64,000 bases of DNA from Anaerosalibacter massiliensis (GCA_000751555.1 CCEZ01000074.1:112890-176889), one strand, 5' to 3'. Positions 45,960-56,515 are shown, numbered from the stretch's first letter. Made by a program: numbers and translations. The notes: generated from the letters alone by a model not told the origin.

Positions 45960-46616
45960 ATGAAACAATATGCAGTTATTGGATGTGGACGTTTTGGTGT
46001 AAGTGTCGCAAAAACCTTATATGATCTTGGCAATGATGTATTGGCAATAGATAGAAACGAAGAAAGAGTTCAAGAAGCTTCTGAATTTGTAACCCACGCT
46101 GTTCAAGCTGATATAATGGATGAAAATGTATTAAAAGAATTAGGTATTAGAAATTTTGATGTAGTAATAGTAGCAATTGGTTCTGATTTAGAAGCTTCTA
46201 TATTAGCTACTTTAATTGCAAAAGAGTTGGGAGTTGGATTAGTTATAGCTAAAGCCCAAAGTGAATTGCATGGTAAGGTACTATTAAAAATAGGTGCAGA
46301 TAAAATAATTTTTCCAGAAAGAGATATGGGTATAAGAGTTGGACATAATTTAGTTGCATCAAATATTTTAGATTTCATAGAACTTTCTCCAGACTATAGT
46401 ATTATGGAGATAACTGCAATTCCTAAATGGGAAAATAAAACATTAAAACAGCTTAAATTGCCTACAAACTATGGACTAAACATTATGGCTATTAAGAGAG
46501 GAGATTATATTAATGTTTCTCCCTATGCAGATGATAAGATTTTAAAGAATGATATATTAGTAGTTATTGGTAGTACTGAAGATATAAAGAAGATAGAAAA
46601 AAGTTCGGGTGAATGA
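45960..46616 (+). CDS. ktrA: Potassium uptake regulatory subunit KtrA/TrkA
   Basis: 218 aa: an N-terminal RCK Rossmann domain with YAVIGCGRFGVSVAKTLYDL (about 4-23) and VLAIDRNEERVQEA, and a C-terminal RCK_C domain (about 140-215). It forms the cytoplasmic ring gating KtrB in response to nucleotides; the RCK_C domain is a known c-di-AMP sensor in Firmicutes. Directly behind ktrB. Confidence 0.95.
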   Translation: MKQYAVIGCGRFGVSVAKTLYDLGNDVLAIDRNEERVQEASEFVTHAVQADIMDENVLKELGIRNFDVVIVAIGSDLEASILATLIAKELGVGLVIAKAQSELHGKVLLKIGADKIIFPERDMGIRVGHNLVASNILDFIELSPDYSIMEITAIPKWENKTLKQLKLPTNYGLNIMAIKRGDYINVSPYADDKILKNDILVVIGSTEDIKKIEKSSGE

Positions 46617-46620
46617 TTAA

Positions 46621-47418
46621 ATGAAAAATATAAGTAGTTCTTCAAATCCAATTATTAAAAATGCAAAAAGCTTATATAGAAAAAAGGAAAGATGGAATAA
46701 GAAGCTTTTTTTAATTGAGGGAGTAAAGATAGTTGGAGAATGTATAGAATCAGGTATTGAACCTATTTATATCTTGTTTTCTGATGTATTGTTTTCAACT
46801 ACTGGTGGTGAAAGATTATTTAATAAGATAAAAAGGTATGATGAGAAATTAGTAAGACTTCCTAACAAATTATTAAAAGATATTTCAGATACAGAAAATC
46901 CTCAGGGAATATTAGCTATTGTGAAATTTAATATTTTAGAATTAGATATACTTTTTAAAATGAAAGATAAATTTTTTATTATGTTGGATGAATTACAAGA
47001 CCCAGGGAATATGGGAACAATAATAAGGACTGCTGATGCTTTTGGAGCAAGTGGAGTAGTTGTGACTTCAAATTGTGTAGATATATACAATCCAAAAGTT
47101 GTACGTTCAACTATGGGATCTTTATTCCATGTTCCTATAGTCTATATAGAAGATAAATTGCAAATTATAAATAAGCTTAAATCTAAAAAGATACAGGTAT
47201 ATGCAACGTCTTTAGAATCAGCAAATTATATTTATGATGTGAATTTTAAAAGGGATTTTGCTTTGATAATTGGAAATGAATCTAAAGGAGTATCAGAAGA
47301 GATATTAGCTTTAGCAGATGGAACTATTAAAATTCCTATTATAGGTAATGCAGAGTCTTTAAATGCAGCTATAGCATCGTCTATAATAATGTATGAGGCA
47401 GTTAGACAGAGAAGCTAA
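46621..47418 (+). CDS. TrmH-family (SpoU) RNA 2'-O-methyltransferase
   Basis: 265 aa. N-terminal substrate-binding domain (about 1-105) starts SSSNPIIKNAKSLYRKKERW. The SPOUT catalytic domain has motif 1 LDELQDPGNMGTIIRTADAF (about 122-141), motif 2 ALIIGNESKGVSEEIL and motif 3 IPIIGNAESLNAAIASSIIM. It is the TrmH-like protein often found upstream of pheST in Firmicutes, and probably methylates rRNA. Starts 4 nt after ktrA ends, so it is co-transcribed with the K+ system. Confidence 0.9.
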   Translation: MKNISSSSNPIIKNAKSLYRKKERWNKKLFLIEGVKIVGECIESGIEPIYILFSDVLFSTTGGERLFNKIKRYDEKLVRLPNKLLKDISDTENPQGILAIVKFNILELDILFKMKDKFFIMLDELQDPGNMGTIIRTADAFGASGVVVTSNCVDIYNPKVVRSTMGSLFHVPIVYIEDKLQIINKLKSKKIQVYATSLESANYIYDVNFKRDFALIIGNESKGVSEEILALADGTIKIPIIGNAESLNAAIASSIIMYEAVRQRS

Positions 47419-47424
47419 TATTTC

Positions 47425-47512
47425 TTGTATTTTATGATATCTAATGCTATAATTTAATAAAACAGTTGAAATTTATGACCTTACCTTATTGGAATAGGTC
47501 TTATTTTTATAT
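47425..47512 (+). promoter_or_regulatory. Promoter and attenuator-like hairpin before pheS
   Basis: Promoter TTGTAT (47425-47430), 17-nt spacer, TATAAT (47448-47453). About 25 nt downstream a hairpin GACCT...AGGTC (47477-47500) is followed by TTATTTTTAT. Because it lies between promoter and gene it may attenuate pheST. It is too short for a T-box and no T-box sequence is present. Confidence 0.6.
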
Positions 47513-47537
47513 AATTAGTAGTGAAAGGAGTTAAGTT

Positions 47538-48560
47538 ATGAAAGATAAAATAGATCAGATTAAAGAAAAGGCTATGGAAGAGATAAAATCGTTAAATAAT
47601 ATGGAAGAATTAGAACAAGCTAGAGTTAAGTTTTTAGGTAAAAAAGGAGAATTGACTAAAGTCCTTAGAGGTATGGGTAAGCTTTCCAAAGAAGAAAGAC
47701 CTGTAATTGGGCAATTAGCCAATGAAGTAAGACAGGATATAGAAAAAGAATTAAATAATACAAAAGAAAATTTTAGAAGAGAAATTCAAAAAAGAAAGTT
47801 AGAAAAAGAAAGAATAGACATATCTATACCTGGAAAAGACATTGTTTTAGGACATAGACATCCTTTAGTAAAAACTATGGAAGAATTAGAAAATATATTT
47901 ATGAATATGGGATTTAGTGTAGTTTATGGACCAGAAGTTGAAACTGTTGAAAATAATTTTGACGAATTGAACTCTCCTGAAAATCATCCTTCTAGAGATT
48001 TAACAGATACTTTCTACATAAATAAAAACTTACTCTTGAGAACTCACACATCACCAGTTCAAATAAGAGTTATGAAAGAAAACAAACCTCCATTAAGAAT
48101 AGTATCAGCAGGGAGAACTTTTAGATTTGATGATGTAGATGACACTCACTCTCCTATGTTCCATCAATTAGAAGGGCTTGTAGTTGATGAAAATATAACT
48201 ATGGCCAATTTAAAAGAAACTATAAATACTTTTATAAAAGTACTATTCGGTGAAGATATGCATACTAGATTTAGGCCCCATTATTTTCCTTTTACCGAAC
48301 CAAGTGCAGAAGTTGATGTATCTTGTTTTAGTTGTAAAGGGAAAGGCTGTGATGATTGCAATGGTACTGGTTGGAGTATGGAGCTTTTAGGTTGCGGCAT
48401 GGTAAATCCAAAAGTACTTCAAAATTGTGGAATAGATCCAGATAAATATAGTGGATTTGCTTTTGGATTAGGAATAGATAGAATAGCTATGGTAAAGTAT
48501 GGAATAGATGATATTAGACTATTATTTGAAAATGATATGAGATTTTTAGAACAATTTTAA
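47538..48560 (+). CDS. pheS: Phenylalanyl-tRNA synthetase alpha subunit
   Basis: 340 aa. N-terminal coiled coil (about 1-90) and class II core: GHRHPLVKTMEELENIFMNM, motif 2 LRIVSAGRTFRFDDVDDTHS (about 187-206) and motif 3 GFAFGLGIDRIAMVKYGI (about 308-325). The inserted CFSCKGKGCDDCNGTGW segment (about 255-271) has a four-Cys zinc-knuckle-like pattern seen in many PheS proteins. 18 bp before pheT. Confidence 0.97.
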   Translation: MKDKIDQIKEKAMEEIKSLNNMEELEQARVKFLGKKGELTKVLRGMGKLSKEERPVIGQLANEVRQDIEKELNNTKENFRREIQKRKLEKERIDISIPGKDIVLGHRHPLVKTMEELENIFMNMGFSVVYGPEVETVENNFDELNSPENHPSRDLTDTFYINKNLLLRTHTSPVQIRVMKENKPPLRIVSAGRTFRFDDVDDTHSPMFHQLEGLVVDENITMANLKETINTFIKVLFGEDMHTRFRPHYFPFTEPSAEVDVSCFSCKGKGCDDCNGTGWSMELLGCGMVNPKVLQNCGIDPDKYSGFAFGLGIDRIAMVKYGIDDIRLLFENDMRFLEQF

Positions 48561-48578
48561 GGACTGGAGGAAGAAAAG

Positions 48579-50975
48579 ATGTTATTACCTGTGAAATGGT
48601 TAAGAGATTATGTAAATTTAGATATAGATTCAAAAGAGTTTTCCGATAAGTTAACTTTAACTGGGTCTCATGTAGAATCCATTATTTCATTAGATAAGGG
48701 TGTTGATAAGGTAGTAGTAGGAAAAATTTTAAATATAGAAAAGCATCCTAATGCAGATAAACTAGTAATAACTAAAGTTGATATAGGAGAAGAAGAACTT
48801 AAGATAGTAACTGGTGCCCCAAATGTAAATGAAGGAGACTATGTACCAGTAGCATTAGTTGGTGCAAGGCTTCCAGGTGGAGTTAAGATAAAGAAAAGCA
48901 AATTGAGAGGGGAAGAATCCTTTGGAATGCTTTGTTCTTTTGATGAGTTAGGAGTAAGTGAAAATGTGATTCCAAAAGAACAAAAGGATGGTATACTTAT
49001 TTTAGATAAAAAGTATACATTAGGTACAGATATAAAGGATATATTAGGGCTTAGTGATGATGTAATAGAACTTGAAATAACCCCAAATAGGCCAGATTGC
49101 TTAAGCATTATAGGCATGGCAAGAGAAGCTTGTGCTACTTTTAATAGGGATATAATATATCCTGAAATTTCAATTAAAAATGAAGAAGAAGATATAAAAA
49201 ACTACATTAGAGACATAGAGATAGTAGATAAAGATTTGTGCAATAGATATTATGCTAGAGTTATAAAAGATGTTAAAATAGAATCTTCACCTCTATGGTT
49301 ACAGACCCGACTTATGGAAGCTGGAGTACGTCCTATAAACAATATTGTAGATGTGACTAATTATGTAATGCTAGAATTTGGAGAACCCCTCCATGCTTTT
49401 GATTTAGATAAAATAGAAGATAGGAAAATTTTTATAAGAAGGGCAGTAGATTTAGAAAAAATAACTACTATCGATAAAGTAGAAAGAAATCTGAATGACT
49501 CTAATTTAGTTATAGCAGATAGTGAAAAGCCTGTGGGTATAGCAGGAGTAATGGGAGGATTTGATTCAGAAGTTACAAAGGATACAAAAACTATCTTAAT
49601 AGAAGCTGCTAATTTTAATAGCAAAAGTGTAAGACTAACATCGAAGGAATTAAACCTTAGAACTGAAGCTTCAACAAGATTTGAAAAAGGAATAGATTCA
49701 AATTTATGTGAAATTGCATGTGATAGGGTATGTCAATTAATAGAAGAAATAGGTGCAGGAAAAATAGTTGGTGGATATATAGATAACTATATAGAAGAAT
49801 CAGAGGAAAAAAATATTCATTTAAGACCTGAGAAGGTAAATGGATTATTAGGGACTGATATAGATGAATGTGAAATGATTGATATACTGGAAAGGTTAGA
49901 ATTAAAGGTAGAGAAAAAGGAGAAATGTCTAGAGGTTTTAGTTCCTACTTTTAGATTAGATTTAAAAGAAGAAGTAGATTTAATTGAGGAAATTGGAAGA
50001 ATATATGGATTCCACAATATAGAAAATAAGCCTTTAGTAGGTGCTTTAGTTAGAGGAGAAAAACCTTATGATAAAATAATTGAGGATAAGGCTAAATCAG
50101 CACTTAAGGGTATGGGAGTAAATGAGGTAATTACTTATTCATTTGTAAGCCCTAAAGTATATGATAAAATAAATCTAAGGGAAGATAGTGTTAAAAGAAA
50201 TTACGTAAAAATAATGAATCCTTTAGGAGAAGACTATAGTGTTATGAGAACTACTCTTATTCCAAATATGATGGAAGTTTTAGCAAGAAACTATAATTAT
50301 GGAGTTAAGAGAAGTTTTATCTATGAAATAGGTAATATATTTATACCAAGAGAAATTCCAATTGAAAATCTGCCAATTGAAAGAAAGATATTGTCTATTG
50401 GCATGTATGGAGATTCAGATTATTTTTATATAAAGGGAGTAGTGGATACACTTCTTGAAAGATTAGGGATACAAAAATGTAAATATTTAAGAGAAGAAAA
50501 CCATCCTTCATTCCATCCTGGTAGAACAGCTAATATTATATATGAAGATAAAGTTTTAGGAGTTATTGGAGAGGTTCATCCAGATGTTTTAGAGAATTAT
50601 CATATGAAAGAAAGAGTATATATAGCAGAAATGGATTTCCATACAATAATGGAATTTGCAAATTTAGAAAGAGAATATAATCCATTACCTAAGTATCCAG
50701 CTATTGTTCGGGATTTAGCTATAGTATTAGATAGAGATATATTAGTTAAGGATATTGAAGAAAAGATTTTAGAAAATGGAGAAGGGCTAATAGAGAAAGT
50801 TGAGTTGTTTGATATTTATACAGGAGAACAAATTCCAGAAGATAAAAAGAGTGTAGCTTATTCAATTACTTATAGATCATATGAAAGAACATTGAAAGAT
50901 GAAGAAGTGTCTAGAGTTCATAGCAATATAATTAACGAATTAGAAAAAAGTTTTGCAGCTAATCTTAGGAGTTAA
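48579..50975 (+). CDS. pheT: Phenylalanyl-tRNA synthetase beta subunit
   Basis: 798 aa, complete. Domains: EMAP-like tRNA-binding (about 40-150, VVVGKILNIEKHPNADKLVI), B3/B4 editing domain (about 205-390), B5 (about 400-475), catalytic-like core (about 480-680, NPLGEDYSVMRTTLIPNMME) and a C-terminal ferredoxin-fold anticodon domain (about 703-797, LPKYPAIVRDLAIVLD). Pairs with PheS as an alpha2beta2 enzyme. Confidence 0.97.
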   Translation: MLLPVKWLRDYVNLDIDSKEFSDKLTLTGSHVESIISLDKGVDKVVVGKILNIEKHPNADKLVITKVDIGEEELKIVTGAPNVNEGDYVPVALVGARLPGGVKIKKSKLRGEESFGMLCSFDELGVSENVIPKEQKDGILILDKKYTLGTDIKDILGLSDDVIELEITPNRPDCLSIIGMAREACATFNRDIIYPEISIKNEEEDIKNYIRDIEIVDKDLCNRYYARVIKDVKIESSPLWLQTRLMEAGVRPINNIVDVTNYVMLEFGEPLHAFDLDKIEDRKIFIRRAVDLEKITTIDKVERNLNDSNLVIADSEKPVGIAGVMGGFDSEVTKDTKTILIEAANFNSKSVRLTSKELNLRTEASTRFEKGIDSNLCEIACDRVCQLIEEIGAGKIVGGYIDNYIEESEEKNIHLRPEKVNGLLGTDIDECEMIDILERLELKVEKKEKCLEVLVPTFRLDLKEEVDLIEEIGRIYGFHNIENKPLVGALVRGEKPYDKIIEDKAKSALKGMGVNEVITYSFVSPKVYDKINLREDSVKRNYVKIMNPLGEDYSVMRTTLIPNMMEVLARNYNYGVKRSFIYEIGNIFIPREIPIENLPIERKILSIGMYGDSDYFYIKGVVDTLLERLGIQKCKYLREENHPSFHPGRTANIIYEDKVLGVIGEVHPDVLENYHMKERVYIAEMDFHTIMEFANLEREYNPLPKYPAIVRDLAIVLDRDILVKDIEEKILENGEGLIEKVELFDIYTGEQIPEDKKSVAYSITYRSYERTLKDEEVSRVHSNIINELEKSFAANLRS

Positions 50976-51079
50976 AGGGGTAGATAGTTCTACTCCTTTA
51001 ATTAAATTTTAAAATAAAGGGAAAACAATATTTAGGGAGAATACTTATATATGAACTAAATAAAGGGAGAGGGTAAGTT

Positions 51080-51649
51080 ATGACAGAGAAGAGAAAAGTA
51101 GAAGTTAATATAGTTGGTCGTAACTTTACAGTTTTAGGAAATGAGTCTGAAGAGTATGTAAAAGGTATTGCTGCTTTCGTAGATGAAAAAATAAAAGAAG
51201 TAAGCTCTAAAAATGAGAAACTTAATGATTTAATGGCGACTCTTCTTGCAGCATTTAATATGGCTGATGAATACTATAGAACTTATGCAGAATTAGAAAA
51301 ATTAAAAGAAGAAGTTAAGGAACCTATGGAAAACTATGAAGGTCTTATAAAAGAATTAGAAGAGAGTAAATTAAAGATAAAAAAATTAGAAGAAGAATGC
51401 AATATTTGCAAAGGCGAATTATTAGAAACTAAAAGAAATAATGAAAGTATAAATAAATCTATTAAAAAATATGAACAATCAATATATTTCAAGGAAAGTG
51501 AATTAAAGCAAAATCAGAAAACTATAAAAGAATTACAAGACAAACTATATAGGAATCAAATGGAGCTAATCCATACCAAAAAAGAATTAGAAGAAACAGT
51601 AAAGGCTCTTGACAAAAATAGCAATATGTTTAGTAAGGAGGAATTTTAA
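51080..51649 (+). CDS. zapA: Cell division protein ZapA-like
   Basis: 189 aa. N-terminal ZapA domain (about 1-95) with KVEVNIVGRNFTVLGNESEE and the helix YVKGIAAFVDEKIKEVSSKN. Standard ZapA is about 85-110 aa; here a ~95-residue Lys/Glu-rich coiled coil follows. Promotes FtsZ bundling at midcell. The position pheT-zapA-U32 peptidase-mutS2 is a conserved Firmicute order. The next gene begins 5 nt after its stop. Confidence 0.85.
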   Translation: MTEKRKVEVNIVGRNFTVLGNESEEYVKGIAAFVDEKIKEVSSKNEKLNDLMATLLAAFNMADEYYRTYAELEKLKEEVKEPMENYEGLIKELEESKLKIKKLEEECNICKGELLETKRNNESINKSIKKYEQSIYFKESELKQNQKTIKELQDKLYRNQMELIHTKKELEETVKALDKNSNMFSKEEF

Positions 51650-51654
51650 TACAG

Positions 51655-54093
51655 GTGGAAAAAGAGAAAGAAAAAGTAGAATTATTAGCTCCTGTAGGCA
51701 GTATTGAATCACTTTATGCTGCAGTACAAAATGGTGCTGAGGCAGTTTATTTAGGAGGAAAGCTTTTTAGTGCAAGACAATATGCTTCTAATTTTGATTT
51801 AGAAGAATTGAAAGTAGCTGTGAGATATGCTCATTTAAGAGGAGTAAAGGTATATGTAACTGTCAATACTTTACTAAGAAATGATGAAATAGAGGAAATT
51901 GTCCATTATATAAAATCATTATATGAAATAGATATAGATGCTTTAATTATTCAAGATATAGGATTAGCTTCTTTAATAAGAAGCATATTTCCTGAATTTG
52001 AGATTCATGGAAGTACTCAAATGACTGTAAATAATCTATATGGAGCTCTTTTTTTGGAAAATATGGGTTTTAAGAGAGTAGTCTTGGCCAGGGAGCTTTC
52101 AATTGAAGAAATTAAATATATAAAGAATAGGAGTAATATTGAACTGGAAGCATTTATCCATGGAGCATTATGTGTTTGCTATTCTGGTCAATGTCTTATG
52201 AGTAGTATTATAGGAGGCAGAAGTGGAAATAGAGGAAGATGTGCTCAACCTTGTAGAATGCCATATTCTATTGTGAATCTAGAAGATGAATATTATGGAT
52301 TTGAAGCTTATGATAAAAAGTATATTCTAAGTCCAAAAGATTTAAATACTATAGACGATATAGATAAAGTAATAGAAAGTGGTATTATTTCTCTAAAAAT
52401 AGAAGGTAGAATGAAAAAACCAGAATATGTAGCTACTATAGTAAATAAATATAGAAAGGCTTTAGATATAGGCAATCATAATATATCAAATGTTGATAAA
52501 AAAGAAATTAAAGAAATTTTTAATAGAGGTTTTACAAAAGGCTATTTATTCGGAGATTTTGGAACAAATTTCATTTCTTTAGATAAACCAAATAATAGAG
52601 GAATGTATATAGGCAAAGTCATAAATGTAGACAGAAATTATATATACATTAAATTGGAGGAAAACCTTAATTCTAAAGACGGAATCCAGCTTGTTACAGA
52701 TAATGGAGAATATATAGGTTTTGTTATAAATAATTCAGCTAAAGAAGGAAATATATTAGAACTTGATAAGGTAAAGGGAGTAAATATAAATTCGCCAGTA
52801 TATAGAACTTCTAACAGTCTTTTATTAGAAAAAGCAAAACAGTCTTTTCAAAATGCAGAGAATATAAAATTTCCTATAGATATGGAAGTCTATATATCTG
52901 TAGGAAAGGTACCAGTCCTTATTATAAAAGATGGAAAACATATTATAGAAATAAAGGGTAAGAATCCAGTAGAAATGGCTAAAAAAGTTTCTTTAACAGA
53001 AGAAAGGGTAAAAAAACAATTAGATAAATTATCAGATGAGCCCTATTATATAAACAATTTAGATATAGAATTAGGTGAAAACTCATTTCTTTCTTTAAGT
53101 GAGTTAAATAGTTTAAGACGAGAAGGAATAGGATTATTAAATGAAAAGAGAATGAAAATTAACAAAAGAGAAAAGGTTTCTGATTATTTATTTAAAGAAA
53201 GAATAGATGAATTTTTGAAATTGAATAAAAAGGAAGAAGAAGAGAAAATAAGTAAGAAATTAAATATCAAAGTGAAAAGTATTTCACAATTTGAATCTTT
53301 AGATTTAGAAAAATTAGATAGAGTATATTTAGATTTCAATGAAGATATATTAAATTCTGTTAAGGAAGCAAATAAAAAAGGGAAAGAAGTATATATATCT
53401 ACTGGCAAAATACTTGGTATGAAAGAATTAAAGGATTTGGAAAATAAACTGGAATTAGTTATAGATTATATAGATGGAGTATCTGTGTCTAATTTAGGAA
53501 CTCTTCAATTTATAAAAGATAAATTTGATTTAAATATTCATGGAGATATAGGATTAAACATATTTAATAGCTTTGCTTCAAAGTTTTTATGTGAAATAGG
53601 ACTGAATAGTATTTCATTGTCTCCTGAATTAAATCTAAATCAGATAGAAGAGGTATGTAGAAAAGGGAACATAAGCTATGAAACTATTGGATATGGATAT
53701 TTACCTATTATGGTTCTTAAATATTGTCCTATGTCATTAGTAAAAGGTTGTGATAATAGTTTAAATTGCAACAAATGTTCCTTCAGAAAGGGATATGGAT
53801 TGAAGGATAGAAAAAACAAGATATTTCCATTTTTAAGAGAGAATGAGACGACTACTTTGTACAATACTGTTCCTATTATGGTACTAGAAGAAATAGAGTC
53901 TATTTACAATAGTGGTGTAGATATGATAAGATTAGATTTTTCTTTTGAAGAAAAGGGAATTGATATTATTCAAAAAGCTTTTTATGACTATAAAAATGGA
54001 ATGGTAGATAGGGAAGAAATAAAGGAAGTAGTAAATTCTTATAAAGAAAGAACTGGAATAACTAGAGGTCATTATTTTAGAGGAGTTTTATAA
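51655..54093 (+). CDS. U32 family peptidase / 23S rRNA hydroxylation-type protein
   Basis: 812 aa. N-terminal U32 domain with the family signature around EAFIHGALCVCYSGQCLMSS and GGRSGNRGRCAQPCRMPYS (about 168-203), containing Cys residues expected to bind Fe-S. Middle DUF3656-type collagenase-like beta domain (about 320-510), then a second U32-like half (about 535-812) with a Cys cluster around GCDNSLNCNKCSFRKGYG. E. coli homologue RlhA hydroxylates 23S rRNA C2501; others are called collagenase-like peptidases. The RlhA-type role is favoured but unproven. Likely GTG start at 51655, with AAGGAGG about 13 nt upstream. Confidence 0.85.
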   Translation: MEKEKEKVELLAPVGSIESLYAAVQNGAEAVYLGGKLFSARQYASNFDLEELKVAVRYAHLRGVKVYVTVNTLLRNDEIEEIVHYIKSLYEIDIDALIIQDIGLASLIRSIFPEFEIHGSTQMTVNNLYGALFLENMGFKRVVLARELSIEEIKYIKNRSNIELEAFIHGALCVCYSGQCLMSSIIGGRSGNRGRCAQPCRMPYSIVNLEDEYYGFEAYDKKYILSPKDLNTIDDIDKVIESGIISLKIEGRMKKPEYVATIVNKYRKALDIGNHNISNVDKKEIKEIFNRGFTKGYLFGDFGTNFISLDKPNNRGMYIGKVINVDRNYIYIKLEENLNSKDGIQLVTDNGEYIGFVINNSAKEGNILELDKVKGVNINSPVYRTSNSLLLEKAKQSFQNAENIKFPIDMEVYISVGKVPVLIIKDGKHIIEIKGKNPVEMAKKVSLTEERVKKQLDKLSDEPYYINNLDIELGENSFLSLSELNSLRREGIGLLNEKRMKINKREKVSDYLFKERIDEFLKLNKKEEEEKISKKLNIKVKSISQFESLDLEKLDRVYLDFNEDILNSVKEANKKGKEVYISTGKILGMKELKDLENKLELVIDYIDGVSVSNLGTLQFIKDKFDLNIHGDIGLNIFNSFASKFLCEIGLNSISLSPELNLNQIEEVCRKGNISYETIGYGYLPIMVLKYCPMSLVKGCDNSLNCNKCSFRKGYGLKDRKNKIFPFLRENETTTLYNTVPIMVLEEIESIYNSGVDMIRLDFSFEEKGIDIIQKAFYDYKNGMVDREEIKEVVNSYKERTGITRGHYFRGVL

Positions 54094-54132
54094 TTTTTAT
54101 ACAAACTTCTAAGTTTTGAGGTGATAAATTTT

Positions 54133-56511
54133 ATGAATGAACGAACGCTGAAAGTATTAGAATACTATAAGATAATTGATAAATTAAAAGATAAAACAGA
54201 ATCACATTTAGGAAGAAATATGGTAGAAAACCTAAGACCTTCTACTGATATTGAAGAAGTAAAATATATGCAAAGAGAAACTAGTGAAGCTGTAGCTCTT
54301 CTTATAAAAAAAGGAGAACCTCCACTATATGGAATAAAAGATTTAATGGTAGAAATTAAAAGAGCAGAAATGGGTGGCTCTCTTAGCCCGGGAAGTTTAT
54401 TAAAAGTTTCAGATTCTTTAAGGGTATCTAGAAATCTTAAGAACTATATAAAGAAAACTAGAGAAGATAAGGATTCTAATTATCCAATTTTAGAGGGACT
54501 TATAGATTCATTAAGAATGTTTAAAAGGATAGAAGATAGTATAAACAATGCCATAATAAGTGAAGAAGAAATTTCTGATAATGCTAGTGCCAATCTTAAA
54601 AATATTAGAAGGCAGATAAATGTAAAAAATGGATCTATAAGGAATAAATTAAATTCTATAGTTAATTCTTCAACCCACAAAAAATATTTGCAGGATGCTA
54701 TTGTAACCATTAGAGATGGACGATATGTGGTGCCTGTAAAACAAGAGTACAGGGCTAAATTTCCAGGACTAGTACATGACCAATCTTCTAGTGGAGCTAC
54801 ATTATTTATAGAACCTATAGCGGTTGTAGAATTGAACAATGAGTTAAAAGAGTTGCAGATAAAAGAGAAAAAGGAAATAGAAAAAATACTTCTAAAATTA
54901 ACAGAGCTTGTAGCAGAAGAAAGTCAAAGTATTAGACAAAATCAAAAGATATTAGAAAAAGTAGATTTTATATTTTCAAAGGGAAAATTAGCTCTAGATA
55001 TGAAAGCTTCAGAACCTATGTTAAATAAAGATGGTTATATAAATATAAAAAAGGGAAGACATCCTCTTTTAAAAGTAGAAGAAGTAGTTCCTATAGATAT
55101 ATATATTGGAAAGGATTTTAATACTCTAGTTATTACTGGTCCTAATACTGGAGGTAAGACTGTAACTTTAAAAACTACAGGTTTATTAACTCTAATGGCT
55201 CAATCAGGTCTTCATATACCTGCTGACTATAATTCGGAAATAGCTATATTCAATCATGTTTTTTCTGATATAGGTGATGAACAGAGCATTGAACAAAGTT
55301 TAAGCACATTTTCTTCTCATATGACTAATATAATTAATATACTAGAAAATATTAATGATAATAGTCTGGTGTTATTTGACGAATTAGGTGCAGGAACAGA
55401 TCCAACAGAAGGAGCAGCTTTAGCGATGTCTATTTTAGACTATTTACATGGAATGAATATAAGAACTATAGCTACTACCCATTATAGTGAACTTAAAATT
55501 TATGCACTTACTAAAGAAGGAGTAAAAAATGCTTCTGTTGAATTTGACCTAGAAACGCTAAGTCCAACCTATAGACTTTCAATTGGAGTTCCTGGAAAGT
55601 CTAACGCTTTTGAAATATCTAAACGTCTTGGTTTAGATAATTATATAATAGATCATGCTAGAACCCTTATATCAAAAGAAAATGTAGAATTTGAAGATGT
55701 GCTTCAAACTATAGAAGAGGATAGAAAAATAGTAGAAGCCAATAAGATGGAAACTGAAAGATTAAAGCAGGAGATAAAAAGATTAAGAGAAGAATCAGAT
55801 AGGGAAAAAGAAAAGATATCTGAAAGAAGAGAAAAGATAATTAGAAATGCAAAAGAAGAAGCAAGGGGCATTTTAAAAAGTGCAAAAGAAGAATCTGATA
55901 CCATTGTATCGGATTTGAGAAAAATTTCATCAGATATAGAAAAAGAAAAGAATAGAAAAATACAAGAAGCACAAAATAAATTGAAAGAAAGTTTAGGAGA
56001 TGTAGAGGGAGATTTGTCCAGTAGTGTATTAAATGTGAAAAGTAATAAACCACCTAAAAATTTAAAAATTGGAGAAACAGTAGAAGTTTTATCTTTAGAA
56101 CAACAGGGAACAGTATTATCTACTCCAGATGAAAATGGAAATGTAAATATTCAGGTGGGAATAATGAAAGTAAATGTTCATATATCTACATTGAAAAGAG
56201 CTAAACATAAGAAAGTGGATCAATCTCAAATCAGTGCAAAAAATATAATTAAATCTAAAGCAAGAACTGTTAGTAAAGAATTGGATTTAAGGGGAGAAAG
56301 ACTAGATGAGGCTCTTTTGGATATGGATAAATATTTAGATGATGCGTATATAGCTGGTCTAAAAGAAGTAATAATAATACATGGGAAAGGTACAGGAGTC
56401 TTAAGAGAGGGAATATCTAGTCTTTTAAAAAGTCATAGACATGTAAAATCATATAGATTAGGTAATTATGGTGAAGGTGGTACTGGAGTAACAGTAGTTG
56501 AATTAAAATGA
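54133..56511 (+). CDS. mutS2: Endonuclease MutS2
   Basis: 792 aa. Core/clamp domains (about 1-310), ABC-type ATPase with Walker A ITGPNTGGKTVTLKT (about 330-344) and Walker B LVLFDELGAGTDPTEG (about 411-426), a long charged coiled coil (about 510-625) and a C-terminal Smr nuclease domain (about 715-792) with ELDLRGERLDEALLDMDKYL and IIHGKGTGVLREGI. Lacks the MutS mismatch domain. Newer work on MutS2 points to ribosome-collision rescue as well as anti-recombination. ATG 54133 is preferred because GAGGTGAT lies about 8 nt upstream; the GTG at 54121 is part of that RBS. Confidence 0.96.
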   Translation: MNERTLKVLEYYKIIDKLKDKTESHLGRNMVENLRPSTDIEEVKYMQRETSEAVALLIKKGEPPLYGIKDLMVEIKRAEMGGSLSPGSLLKVSDSLRVSRNLKNYIKKTREDKDSNYPILEGLIDSLRMFKRIEDSINNAIISEEEISDNASANLKNIRRQINVKNGSIRNKLNSIVNSSTHKKYLQDAIVTIRDGRYVVPVKQEYRAKFPGLVHDQSSSGATLFIEPIAVVELNNELKELQIKEKKEIEKILLKLTELVAEESQSIRQNQKILEKVDFIFSKGKLALDMKASEPMLNKDGYINIKKGRHPLLKVEEVVPIDIYIGKDFNTLVITGPNTGGKTVTLKTTGLLTLMAQSGLHIPADYNSEIAIFNHVFSDIGDEQSIEQSLSTFSSHMTNIINILENINDNSLVLFDELGAGTDPTEGAALAMSILDYLHGMNIRTIATTHYSELKIYALTKEGVKNASVEFDLETLSPTYRLSIGVPGKSNAFEISKRLGLDNYIIDHARTLISKENVEFEDVLQTIEEDRKIVEANKMETERLKQEIKRLREESDREKEKISERREKIIRNAKEEARGILKSAKEESDTIVSDLRKISSDIEKEKNRKIQEAQNKLKESLGDVEGDLSSSVLNVKSNKPPKNLKIGETVEVLSLEQQGTVLSTPDENGNVNIQVGIMKVNVHISTLKRAKHKKVDQSQISAKNIIKSKARTVSKELDLRGERLDEALLDMDKYLDDAYIAGLKEVIIIHGKGTGVLREGISSLLKSHRHVKSYRLGNYGEGGTGVTVVELK

Positions 56512-56515
56512 TTTC

